Shown here: one piece after another, positions 55,057 through 63,357 of the stretch
Numbering within the stretch: the first letter of the stretch is position 1
Layout: every line of letters starts with the position of its first letter
NCBI RefSeq assembly: GCF_003076275.1
Contig: NZ_CP029064.1
Location: 1,746,501-1,810,500, forward strand
Direction of reading: 5' to 3'
Source: Microbulbifer sp. A4B17
GTDB lineage: Bacteria; Pseudomonadota; Gammaproteobacteria; Pseudomonadales; Cellvibrionaceae
DNA length: 64,000 nucleotides
Made by a program: the position numbers and the translations under genes
Notes under the pieces: generated by a model
What the model was told of the DNA's origin: nothing
What the model saw: the letters and a program-made list of their open reading frames with translations, nothing else
The model's database searches: none

Positions 55057-55590
55057 ATGATCCATCGAGCAGATTGGCCAATAGAGGTACGTTTGTTAGG
55101 TGTTCTGGATGCGGCGGCCTTAGCAAACTTTTACGAGCGAAATACCGAGCATTTGAAATCCTGGGAGCCGTTTCGTGAGCCTGGATATCACAGCGTAGAG
55201 TCCTGGCGTCGCCGGATCGGTGTCGGAGATCTTCTTAAGTTTGCGGCCTGGGAGCCAGGAAATAATCAATTGCTCGGGGTTTGCTCCTTGACGAATATCA
55301 TTCGCGGACCCTTTCAGGCCTGTACCATGGGTTATGCGGTTGATCGAAGTTTTGAAGGGCGGGGAGTGATGGGGCGGCTGTGTCGCAATGTGCTCGATTA
55401 TGCATTCGACACCTTAAAGCTGAACCGGGTGATGGCTAATTACATGCCCTGTAATAACAGGTCGGCAGCTCTATTGGAATCCCTGGGCTTTGTCATTGAG
55501 GGTAGGGCAGTGAAGTACCTGAAAATTAATGGGTGCTGGGAAGATCATATTCTGACGGCCAAGTTAAACCCCAAGCCCATAGATATTTAA
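55057..55590 (+). CDS. RimJ/RimL-type N-acetyltransferase
   Basis: A 177-residue GNAT enzyme of the RimJ type. ATG 55057 follows GAGG; a TTG at 55027 extends the frame. AALANFYERNTEHLKSWEPFR is the family N-terminal segment, MGYAVDRSFEGRGVMGRL the acetyl-CoA loop, and NRVMANYMPCNNRSAALLESLGF the C-terminal motif. RimJ modifies a ribosomal protein N terminus, but relatives have varied targets. Confidence 0.88.
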   Translation: MIHRADWPIEVRLLGVLDAAALANFYERNTEHLKSWEPFREPGYHSVESWRRRIGVGDLLKFAAWEPGNNQLLGVCSLTNIIRGPFQACTMGYAVDRSFEGRGVMGRLCRNVLDYAFDTLKLNRVMANYMPCNNRSAALLESLGFVIEGRAVKYLKINGCWEDHILTAKLNPKPIDI

Positions 55591-55732
55591 GAGGGCTTGT
55601 TGAATGTAACGCCAAATGGCATTTACTTCGCTGTCAGTCTATAGGAGTCTAGGGTGAGACTGAGATATTGTTGCTAACCTATTGCGATTTCACGGACGAT
55701 TTCGAATAACAGTTTTGCGGAAGGAGAAAGGT

Positions 55733-56212
55733 ATGAATGGGAAGTGCCTGTGTGGTGGGGTTGAGTTTCAGTTGGAAGAGCCAATACCAAACCTCTACCA
55801 GTGCCATTGTTCACTTTGCCGCAAATTAAGTGGTTCTGCCTCGGATACCGCCATGTTTATTGGCAGAGATCAGTTTCGATGGGTCCGTGGATTGGATCGT
55901 ATCTCTTCATTTCGAACAGCTACAGGTTATCGTTCTGACTTTTGCAGTGGATGTGGCAGCACAGTTCCCCATCTGATGAGTAATACAACGCACTTTTGGG
56001 TGCCGGCAGGATTGCTGGAGGGGGATATAGATGGGAAAGTCGTGGCTCACCTATATACAGAGTCCAAAGCATCCTGGGATGATATTTCTGGTGAGGCGGA
56101 ATGCTTCAAGGAAATGCCAGAACAGGAAAGCTTGATGAAGTTGCTGCATGGAGGCAAAGAAAAAGTGGAGGGTGAGCTGGAGAAAAGTTCGGCGGCCTCA
56201 GCTGAAGTCTAA
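55733..56212 (+). CDS. GFA-domain protein
   Basis: A 159-residue zinc-binding protein of the glutathione-dependent formaldehyde-activating (GFA/CENP-V) fold. ATG 55733 has AAGGAGAAAGG before it; the longer frame from 55682 has no match. The zinc ligands are CLCGGVEF, CHCSLCRKLSGSA and the FCSGCGSTVPHL pair. A true formaldehyde role is uncertain; many members have other or unknown roles. It ends 32 bases before the first tRNA terminator. Confidence 0.87.
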   Translation: MNGKCLCGGVEFQLEEPIPNLYQCHCSLCRKLSGSASDTAMFIGRDQFRWVRGLDRISSFRTATGYRSDFCSGCGSTVPHLMSNTTHFWVPAGLLEGDIDGKVVAHLYTESKASWDDISGEAECFKEMPEQESLMKLLHGGKEKVEGELEKSSAASAEV

Positions 56213-56244
56213 AAAATCTAAGCTTTTATTTAACTTGCACAAAC

Positions 56245-56278
56245 AAAAAAGCCCCGCTCTTGCGAGCAGGGCTTTTTT
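56245..56278 (-). terminator. Terminator of tRNA cassette 1 (bidirectional)
   Basis: AAAAAAGCCCCGCTCTTGCG and its near-perfect reverse complement form a strong stem with A and T runs on both sides, so it can stop both the minus-strand tRNA transcript and the plus-strand GFA gene. Confidence 0.9.
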
Positions 56279-56283
56279 GTATA

Positions 56284-56360
56284 TGGCGGACCGGACGGGA
56301 CTCGAACCCGCGACCTCCGGCGTGACAGGCCGGCATTCTAACCAACTGAACTACCGGTCC
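56284..56360 (-). tRNA. tRNA-Asp(GUC), copy 1
   Basis: Minus strand, 77 bases with CCA. Acceptor GGACCGG pairs with CCGGTCC; the anticodon loop is CTGTCAC with anticodon GTC. It lies downstream of tRNA-Val copy 1. Confidence 0.95.
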
Positions 56361-56408
56361 GCATTCCTGCTTCTCTTGTTTGCTCTTGCCGGACAAGAGT
56401 AAGAGAAG

Positions 56409-56484
56409 TGGTGGGTGGTACAGGGGTCGAACCTGTGACCTACGGCTTGTAAGGCCGTCGCTCTCCCAACTGAGCTAACCACCC
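56409..56484 (-). tRNA. tRNA-Val(UAC), copy 1
   Basis: Minus strand, 76 bases with CCA. Acceptor GGGTGGT pairs with ACCACCC; stem ACGGC/GCCGT encloses loop CTTACAA with anticodon TAC. Confidence 0.95.
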
Positions 56485-56750
56485 CTCGTCAGGAGCTGCG
56501 TATCATAATGATTTTTTCAGCTAGGTCAACAACATAGGGAAATTTTTCTAAGAAAGTTTGCGTTTGACTTTAGGTGCACTAGGTGAAGGTGTGTAGTTGA
56601 AGAGGTTGTCACTCGTCTTTTGGCAATATTTGATAATTAACCAGAACACCAGACTGTCCTGGTTCCTATCGATTTTTATTTGCTCGGTCTGCAAAGTTTG
56701 GGGTGAGGGGTGGTTGTGTATTGAAAAGTGATTATGAATTTTCCACATAC
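56485..56750. other. Spacer between tRNA cassettes 1 and 2
   Basis: 266 bases with no supportable gene; an open minus-strand frame at 56548-56748 is Ser/Pro-rich and looks random. The cassette 1 promoter (minus strand) should be here. Confidence 0.5.
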
Positions 56751-56784
56751 AAAAAAGCCCCGCTCTTGCGAGCAGGGCTTTTTT
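56751..56784 (-). terminator. Terminator of tRNA cassette 2
   Basis: Same stem as at 56245: AAAAAAGCCCCGCTCTTGCG paired with its complement, A and T runs on both sides. Confidence 0.9.
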
Positions 56785-56789
56785 GTATG

Positions 56790-56866
56790 TGGCGGACCGG
56801 ACGGGACTCGAACCCGCGACCTCCGGCGTGACAGGCCGGCATTCTAACCAACTGAACTACCGGTCC
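56790..56866 (-). tRNA. tRNA-Asp(GUC), copy 2
   Basis: Identical in sequence to copy 1 over the 77 bases. Confidence 0.95.
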
Positions 56867-56914
56867 GCATTCCTGCTTCTCTTGTTTGCTCTTGCCGGAC
56901 AAGAGTAAGAGAAG

Positions 56915-56990
56915 TGGTGGGTGGTACAGGGGTCGAACCTGTGACCTACGGCTTGTAAGGCCGTCGCTCTCCCAACTGAGCTAACCACCC
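56915..56990 (-). tRNA. tRNA-Val(UAC), copy 2
   Basis: Identical to copy 1; the Asp-Val spacer is also conserved. Confidence 0.95.
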
Positions 56991-57353
56991 CTCGTCAGGA
57001 GCTGCGTATCTTAATGATATTTTTTTTGTGGTCAACAATTTTATTGGGAGATTTTTAAAAAATTTTTAAGAATAAAAAACATCCAAAAATTGTTTAAAAA
57101 ATAATTAACTGGAGACTTTTTTGAAGGTTTTTTTAAGTTGTTTTTATCGATCAAAATCGGTTGCGTAGAAATTCAGAAAATAAAAATTCAGGTTGGAAAA
57201 AATTGTTGCAGAAAAATTTTACCGGCACTGGGCTTGCGCTATTTTTATACGGTGAGGTTTGGTTATTTTTTTGTGGCTCTTTCAAATTCAGATTTCCAGC
57301 GTAAGCAACTGAAAATAAAATGTGAGAAAAATGAAAAGATAAGAGGCACAAAC
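56991..57353. other. Very AT-rich spacer between tRNA cassettes 2 and 3
   Basis: About 360 bases dominated by A and T runs. Open frames at 57138-57434 and 57151-57351 run into terminator and tRNA and are not believable. It should contain the cassette 2 promoter on the minus strand. Confidence 0.55.
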
Positions 57354-57387
57354 AAAAAAGCCCCGCTCTTGCGAGCAGGGCTTTTTT
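57354..57387 (-). terminator. Terminator of tRNA cassette 3
   Basis: Third copy of the same strong stem with flanking A and T runs. Confidence 0.9.
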
Positions 57388-57392
57388 GTATA

Positions 57393-57469
57393 TGGCGGAC
57401 CGGACGGGACTCGAACCCGCGACCTCCGGCGTGACAGGCCGGCATTCTAACCAACTGAACTACCGGTCC
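57393..57469 (-). tRNA. tRNA-Asp(GUC), copy 3
   Basis: Identical to copies 1 and 2. Confidence 0.95.
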
Positions 57470-57517
57470 GCATTCCTGCTTCTCTTGTTTGCTCTTGCCG
57501 GGCAAGAGTAAGAGAAG

Positions 57518-57593
57518 TGGTGGGTGGTACAGGGGTCGAACCTGTGACCTACGGCTTGTAAGGCCGTCGCTCTCCCAACTGAGCTAACCACCC
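57518..57593 (-). tRNA. tRNA-Val(UAC), copy 3
   Basis: Identical to copies 1 and 2. The Asp-Val spacer differs by one base (GCCGGGCAAG instead of GCCGGACAAG). It is divergent from ccmH. Confidence 0.95.
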
Positions 57594-57757
57594 CTCGTCA
57601 GGAGCTGCGTATCTTAATGATATTCTTGGCGGCGTCAACGCCTTTTTTAAATTTTTTTTTGTCTTTCAATGAGTTAACGCGCTTTTGTGTGAATTCGTGG
57701 GCGTGTCCGCTGGGGGGTGACACTGTTATAATCGCCCCAATTCCCGTTAGTTAGAGC

Positions 57758-58297
57758 GTGAGAAAAGCTGTGATACAGAAGACCTGGCTGGCCCAACTTG
57801 CACTGGCATTCGGTATGTTTTGCCTGTCCATTGCTGCACACGCGGTAGTTGAGACACAAAAATTGTCCTCTCCCGAGCTGGATGAAAGGTATCGCGTGCT
57901 TATAGAAGAGATGCGCTGCCCCAAATGTCAAAACCAGAATTTAGCAGACTCCGATGCTTCGATTTCCTCGGACTTGCGCCGTGAAATCCGCCGTTTACTG
58001 GAAGAGGGGTTCACGGACCAGGAAATCGTGGACTACATGGTGGCCCGCTATGGGGATTTTGTGCTCTACCGCCCACCAGTTCAGAAAAATACCTTGATCC
58101 TGTGGTTGGCTCCGGGAGTCTTTGCTGTTTTCGGGCTTCTGGCCTTGATTGTGATCGTGATGCGCTCAAAAAGTGGTACCGGGGCTCGCCAGGATGATGG
58201 CAGTGGGGAACTCACTGATGATGAGCGGCGTCGATTAAAGCAGTTGTTGGGAGATGGAGCTGTAGATGAAGGTAATAGCGGGAAGGAAGGTAAATGA
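57758..58297 (+). CDS. ccmH: Cytochrome c maturation protein CcmH
   Basis: A 179-residue thioredoxin-like reductant of apocytochrome c. GTG 57758 starts it. Signal peptide residues 1-28 (SIAAHA-VV), then the active site MRCPKCQNQNLADSDA (CxxC near residue 53), EIRRLLEEGFTDQEIVDYMVARYGDFVLYRPP, and one membrane helix (ILWLAPGVFAVFGLLALIVIV), with a charged cytoplasmic tail. It overlaps ccmI by 4 bases. It is separated from ccmABCDEFG by 33 kb. Confidence 0.94.
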   Translation: MRKAVIQKTWLAQLALAFGMFCLSIAAHAVVETQKLSSPELDERYRVLIEEMRCPKCQNQNLADSDASISSDLRREIRRLLEEGFTDQEIVDYMVARYGDFVLYRPPVQKNTLILWLAPGVFAVFGLLALIVIVMRSKSGTGARQDDGSGELTDDERRRLKQLLGDGAVDEGNSGKEGK

Positions 58298-59523
58298 TTG
58301 ATATCTGGTTTGGTGTAGCCCTACTGCTACTGTTGGTAGCTTTTGTATTTCTGATCCCAGCTTTGAGAGCTGCAGGCAGGCGTCGCAGCGGTAATAGCAA
58401 GCAAGAGGCTATGGCAGCGCTCTACCGTGAGCGGAGAAAAGAACTCCGCGCTGCGGTGCAGAGCGGTGCGATGGATGAAAAGCAGTTTGCCCAGCTGGAG
58501 GCAGATCTTGCTCGAGAACTGTTGGCTGCTCAGCAGGAGAGTCAATCTGGTGAAGCCAGACAGGGTGGCGGCCGACTGCTAATCGGGCTGGCGGTTTTGG
58601 TGCCGGCAATTGCAGCGGCTGCCTACGGGTTTTCCGACCGACCGTCCGAAGTAGCTTTGTATCGCGATATGGTGGCGAGCCAAGGTGGGCACACCTCTTC
58701 GGAAGAAGAGGCAAAAATCACCCGTCAGTTGCAAGAGCGGGCTAAAACTCACCCAGATGATCTCAGCAGTCGCTACATATTGGCGCAGCGGCTCCTGATG
58801 AATGGTGATTTGGCTGGAGCGGTAGACTCATACCGCTACGTTGTTGATCGCGAGCCCCAGGCGGCCAATGTAAAAGCTGAGCTGGCGCAAGCGCTGTTTT
58901 TTGCAGGTGGTTCCAAGATTACCGATGAAATCCGCTCCTTGATCGAACAAGTATTACAGGTGCAGCCATCCAATGGCACTGTGCTGGGTCTGGCAGGTAT
59001 TGCCTCTTTTGAAGATGGAAACTATCGCAAGGCTCGCCAGCACTGGCAGTTAGCGCTTAGCCAGCTGCCCCCAGGGTCTGCGGCTGCAGAGGCGCTTCAG
59101 GCCGGCGTTGTCCGGGCCGAAAGCGCTTTGGCAGACAGCGGTGAAGTTGTAGCGGTGCAGGCTAAGGCAGAAACCAAAGATAAAGGCCCGCAGATTCGAG
59201 TTCAGGTCACTTTGGGGGAGGGGGTCGAAGCTCCAGAATCTACTCCGGTGTTTATCTATGCGCGCAGTGCTGCGAGCCCGATGCCACTGGCTATCGTGCG
59301 CCTCACGGCAGGGCAGTTACCGGCAGAGGTTGTGCTGGATGAGTCCCGCGCAATGATGCCTGGAAGCTCTATCGCCACTGTCGACTCGGTGCAATTGGTG
59401 GCGCGACTGGCCATTAAGGGAGATGCGCGTCCGGCCCCGGGGGATTGGCAGGGAATGATTAGTGAATTGCCTAAATCCCGCTGGAGTGAGACTCAGTCAA
59501 TAGCTATCGATAGTCAGCTGTAA
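58294..59523 (+). CDS. ccmI: Cytochrome c maturation protein CcmI
   Basis: A 409-residue protein with two N-terminal helices (about 2-23 and 92-110). Between them lies a cytoplasmic loop with MAALYRERRKELRAAVQSG typical of CcmI. A periplasmic TPR domain follows (about 140-280, ILAQRLLMNGDLAGAVDSYRYVV, GLAGIASFEDGNYRKARQHW), and a C-terminal beta domain (about 295-405). It holds apocytochrome c for the CcmF-CcmH lyase. ATG 58294 overlaps the ccmH stop (ATGA). Confidence 0.92.
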   Translation: MIDIWFGVALLLLLVAFVFLIPALRAAGRRRSGNSKQEAMAALYRERRKELRAAVQSGAMDEKQFAQLEADLARELLAAQQESQSGEARQGGGRLLIGLAVLVPAIAAAAYGFSDRPSEVALYRDMVASQGGHTSSEEEAKITRQLQERAKTHPDDLSSRYILAQRLLMNGDLAGAVDSYRYVVDREPQAANVKAELAQALFFAGGSKITDEIRSLIEQVLQVQPSNGTVLGLAGIASFEDGNYRKARQHWQLALSQLPPGSAAAEALQAGVVRAESALADSGEVVAVQAKAETKDKGPQIRVQVTLGEGVEAPESTPVFIYARSAASPMPLAIVRLTAGQLPAEVVLDESRAMMPGSSIATVDSVQLVARLAIKGDARPAPGDWQGMISELPKSRWSETQSIAIDSQL

Positions 59524-59827
59524 CTGGCTGTGACTGTCGAAAATGAGGTCACAGTGTAAGCTGTGGCCTCATTTTTATTTGCGGCCGGCTGGCATTCTTG
59601 CGTCTAATTGGCCTCAAGCTCACATTGCCCCGATATTGATGAATTCTATTGGGACAAGTTGGCATTTGGTAGCGGTCGTCATGTTTGACTTGACCGCTGC
59701 TTAGTCGGATTGATAATCCCGACTGAACATTACTGTGAAGAATAGCGCTGAATGCTCTGGCGACACCAAGTAAAATCGAAGGTTTGGTGTCCCGCCCGGC
59801 AGAGAAAAATATCGAGTTTATAAATAC
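59524..59827. other. Intergenic region between ccmI and smc
   Basis: 304 bases with the ccmI terminator at 59541-59579 and otherwise no identified feature; the smc promoter must lie here. Confidence 0.5.
59541..59579 (+). terminator. Terminator after ccmI
   Basis: AAATGAGGTCACAG pairs with CTGTGGCCTCATTT with one G-T pair and is followed by a T-rich tract. Confidence 0.88.
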
Positions 59828-62800
59828 ATGCGTCTGAAGTGCATCAAGCTAGCGGGCTTCAAGTCTTTTGTTGACCCTACCACCGTCTATTTCCCGACAA
59901 ACCTCAACTCGGTGGTGGGTCCCAATGGCTGTGGTAAATCCAACACCATCGATGCGGTGCGCTGGGTAATGGGGGAATCTTCCGCAAAGAACCTGCGCGG
60001 CGATTCGATGACGGACGTTATCTTTAACGGCTCCAGTGGCCGCAAGCCCGTGGGGCAGGCCTCGATTGAGTTGGTATTTGATAACTCTGAGGGCAAGCTT
60101 TCTGGAGCCTATGCCTCTTTCTCGGAGATTTCCGTAAAGCGCAAGGTAACCCGGGAGGCACAGAACACCTATTACCTGAATGGCGAGAAGTGCCGCCGCC
60201 GCGATGTAACCGATCTCTTCTTAGGTACCGGTCTGGGCCCGCGCAGCTACGCCATTATTGAGCAGGGCATGATCTCCAAGTTGATCGAAGCCAAGCCCGA
60301 AGAGCTGCGCGTCTATATCGAAGAGGCCGCCGGTATCTCCAAATACAAGGAGCGCCGCCGGGACACCGAAAACCGGATGAGACGGACTTCTGAAAACCTT
60401 GAGCGCCTCACGGATATCCGCGATGAGCTGGATCGTCAGTTGTCCCGACTGGAGCGACAGTCCGCAGCAGCGGAAAAATACAGCCGATTTAAAGAGGAAG
60501 AGCGCAGCCACAAGGCTAACTTACAGGCGCTCAAATACCGCGAACTGGATGACCAGTCCAAGGCCAAGCAGCAGCAAATAGGTGAGCTTGAACTCACCGT
60601 TGAAGAGCTGGTTACCCGCCAGGTCACCTGTGACACTGGCATTGAGCAAAAGCGCGTGGGGTACCACGAGCTGTCTGACAGCTTTAACGAAGTCCAAGGG
60701 CGCTTCTACGCCGTCGGTGGAGATATCGCCCGCTTGGAGCAGAGCATTGCCCACGCTCGTGAGCGTTCTACTCGCCTGCATTCCGATTTGGCGCAAACCG
60801 AACAAGAATATCGCGAGGCAGAGACCAACCTCGAAGTGGATCGCGAAAAAGCGGCCCAGTTTGAGGAGGAGCTTGAGATTATTCTGCCGGACCTGGAGAT
60901 GGTCTTGGCAGCAGAGGAGGAATCTGCTGCGGCGCTGCTGGAATCTGAAGAGCAGATGCGCAATTGGCAGAACGAGTGGGACCAGTTTAACCAGGGTGCC
61001 TCTGGCTCCCGTCAGAAAGCTGAGGTGCAACAATCCCGCATCCAGCACTTGGAAACTTCTGGCCAGCGGCTGCTGGAGCGGGTCAACAAACTATTGGCGG
61101 AGCAGTCCGGCCTCCAGGTCTCCGACGACGATGAAGAGACCCTGCAGCTGAACGAGCAGATGGCCGAGTTGGAAATGCAGGCTGAAGAGCGCCGCGAGGA
61201 AGCGGCAGAGCGTCGCGAGTCTCTGGATAGTCTCCGTGTGCAGGAACGGGAGCTGGCTACCGAACTCGATCAGTTGCGCTTGCAGTTGCAAACCGGGCGC
61301 GGCCGTCAGGCGTCTCTGGAAGCCTTGCAGCAAGCTGCTTTAGGGCAGGGCAAGGCAGTTGAAAATTGGCTGCAGCAGCAAGCCCTGGCTGACAAGCCCC
61401 GGCTCGCCGACCAGATTAAAGCCCAGCCCGGCTGGGAAACCGCAGTTGAAACTATCCTCGGTCCCCAGTTGCAGGCGGTATGTGTTGAGCAGCTCGAGTC
61501 CGTGGCTGAAGGATTGGCGGCACTGGAAAGCGGTCAAGCGGTTCTGATTGATAACAGTTTTGTAAATAGCGGTGCGAAGGGAGCGCTTCCTTCGCTGCAG
61601 GATATGGTTCAGGGGCCGTCCTCTCTCTCTGGCATCTTGGCGGGAATTTATACCGCAGAGGATTTGACTGAGGCGCTGTCCAGGCGCGCGAGTTTGCAAG
61701 CTCATGAGTCTATTGTGACTCGCGATGGGCTCTGGCTCGGCCCCAACTGGTTGCGAGTGAATCGCGCCAGTGATGCAGAGGCGGGGGTCCTGGCGCGCAA
61801 GCAGGATCTTGAAACCCTGGGGCAGGAGTTGGCCCTGTGTGAGGAGCAGATAGAGAGTATTGCCGAGCGACGTGAGTCCCTGCGCACGCAAACGGTCGAT
61901 CTCGAGCGCTTCATCGAACAAGCTCGCAATGAGTCCGACCAGCTCGGGCGTCGCGAGGCAGAGCTGCGCAGCCAGTTGTCCGCCCGACGGGCGCGTGCGG
62001 AGCAGATGAATGAGCGCCGTATCCGAATTGAGCAGGAAATCGATGAGGTGCGTGAGCAGCAGGAGCTGGAAGGGGAGTCCCTGTCAGAAGCTCGTCTAAT
62101 GCTGCAGGAAGCTGTTGAAGCGATGAGCGATGATACCGATCGTCGCGAAACGCTAATGGCACGCCGGGAGGAATTGCGCGAAGCTTTGGATGCCGTGCGC
62201 CAGCGCGCGCGGGAGGACAAGGATCGCGCCCATGAACTGGCTATGCGCGAGCAGTCAGTGCGCACCCAAATGGTGTCTCTTGAGCGCACTTTGCAGGTGA
62301 TGAGCGAACAGCTGGAAAGGTTGCGCAGTCGTCGTCAGCAATTGCAGGAGCAAATGGAGGAGACCCAGGACCCCTCCCAGGATTTTCAGGCTGAGTTGGA
62401 AGAAAAACTCGGCGAGCGTATTGAGGTGGAAACGGAACTCGCCGATGCGCGCAAAAAGCTGGAAGAAGTGGAGACCGGCCTGCGTGAGCAGGAACAGGAG
62501 CGCCATAAAGTGGAGGCGGCTCTTCAGGGGGTGCGCGCCCAGCTTGAGCAGGAGCGTCTCGCTGCGCAGACTCTGGAAGTGCAACGAAACGGATTGGTAG
62601 AGCAGCTGCGTGAGAGCGAGCACGACATTGATCAGTTGCTCGAACAGTTACCTGGCGATCTGACGATTAAGCAGGTACAGGAAGGTTTGGAATTGGTAGC
62701 TGCGCGTATCTCGCGTCTCGGGCCGATTAACCTCGCCGCTATCGATGAATACAAGCAGGAATCTGAGCGCAAGAACTACCTGGATCGCCAGCATGGGGAT

Positions 62801-63331
62801 CTGATGGAAGCGCTGGAGACCCTGGAAAATGCAATTAAGAAAATCGACAAGGAAACGAGAACCCGCTTCAAGGAAACTTTTGATCAGGTAAATGCGGGCC
62901 TGCAGGAACTCTTCCCGAAAGTTTTCGGTGGTGGTAACGCCTATCTGGAACTTACCGGTGAAGATCTGCTCGATACTGGTATTGCGATCATGGCCCGGCC
63001 ACCGGGCAAGCGCAACAGCACAATCCATCTGCTCTCGGGTGGAGAAAAAGCGCTGACGGCGATCGCTTTGGTATTCTCGATTTTCCGCCTGAATCCAGCA
63101 CCTTTCTGTATGCTGGATGAGGTGGATGCACCCCTTGACGATGCTAACGTTGGTCGTTACGCACGAATGGTTAAAGAAATGTCAGAACACGTTCAGTTCA
63201 TCTATATTACCCACAACAAGATCGCAATGGAGATGGCGGATCAGTTGCTGGGGGTTACCATGCACGAGCCGGGTGTATCCCGACTGGTGTCGGTGAATGT
63301 GGAAGAAGCAGCCGAGCTGGCTTCTGCATAA
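59828..63331 (+). CDS. smc: Chromosome segregation ATPase Smc
   Basis: A 1167-residue Smc. The N-terminal head carries Walker A VVGPNGCGKSNTIDAVRWVM (residues 30-49), and the C-terminal head the signature LLSGGEKALTAIALVFSI and Walker B FCMLDEVDAPLDDANV. Long coiled coils (about 170-500 and 660-1000) flank the hinge (about 505-640; GWETAVETILGPQLQAVCVE, ILAGIYTAEDLTEAL). It organises and helps separate chromosomes together with ScpAB. It precedes zipA with a 26-base gap; smc-zipA-ligA is a common order in gammaproteobacteria. Confidence 0.97.
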   Translation: MRLKCIKLAGFKSFVDPTTVYFPTNLNSVVGPNGCGKSNTIDAVRWVMGESSAKNLRGDSMTDVIFNGSSGRKPVGQASIELVFDNSEGKLSGAYASFSEISVKRKVTREAQNTYYLNGEKCRRRDVTDLFLGTGLGPRSYAIIEQGMISKLIEAKPEELRVYIEEAAGISKYKERRRDTENRMRRTSENLERLTDIRDELDRQLSRLERQSAAAEKYSRFKEEERSHKANLQALKYRELDDQSKAKQQQIGELELTVEELVTRQVTCDTGIEQKRVGYHELSDSFNEVQGRFYAVGGDIARLEQSIAHARERSTRLHSDLAQTEQEYREAETNLEVDREKAAQFEEELEIILPDLEMVLAAEEESAAALLESEEQMRNWQNEWDQFNQGASGSRQKAEVQQSRIQHLETSGQRLLERVNKLLAEQSGLQVSDDDEETLQLNEQMAELEMQAEERREEAAERRESLDSLRVQERELATELDQLRLQLQTGRGRQASLEALQQAALGQGKAVENWLQQQALADKPRLADQIKAQPGWETAVETILGPQLQAVCVEQLESVAEGLAALESGQAVLIDNSFVNSGAKGALPSLQDMVQGPSSLSGILAGIYTAEDLTEALSRRASLQAHESIVTRDGLWLGPNWLRVNRASDAEAGVLARKQDLETLGQELALCEEQIESIAERRESLRTQTVDLERFIEQARNESDQLGRREAELRSQLSARRARAEQMNERRIRIEQEIDEVREQQELEGESLSEARLMLQEAVEAMSDDTDRRETLMARREELREALDAVRQRAREDKDRAHELAMREQSVRTQMVSLERTLQVMSEQLERLRSRRQQLQEQMEETQDPSQDFQAELEEKLGERIEVETELADARKKLEEVETGLREQEQERHKVEAALQGVRAQLEQERLAAQTLEVQRNGLVEQLRESEHDIDQLLEQLPGDLTIKQVQEGLELVAARISRLGPINLAAIDEYKQESERKNYLDRQHGDLMEALETLENAIKKIDKETRTRFKETFDQVNAGLQELFPKVFGGGNAYLELTGEDLLDTGIAIMARPPGKRNSTIHLLSGGEKALTAIALVFSIFRLNPAPFCMLDEVDAPLDDANVGRYARMVKEMSEHVQFIYITHNKIAMEMADQLLGVTMHEPGVSRLVSVNVEEAAELASA

Positions 63332-63357
63332 GGGCGTAAAGGGAGAGGCGCTAAAAA

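Noticed and set aside
57138-57505. Open frames on both strands across tRNA cassette 3
   Set aside because: They cross the terminator and tRNA-Asp and are a by-product of those structured sequences.
56751-57593. tRNA/terminator repeats as a CRISPR array
   Set aside because: The repeats are tRNA genes and terminators of about 250 bases per unit, not short direct repeats; no cas genes are present.
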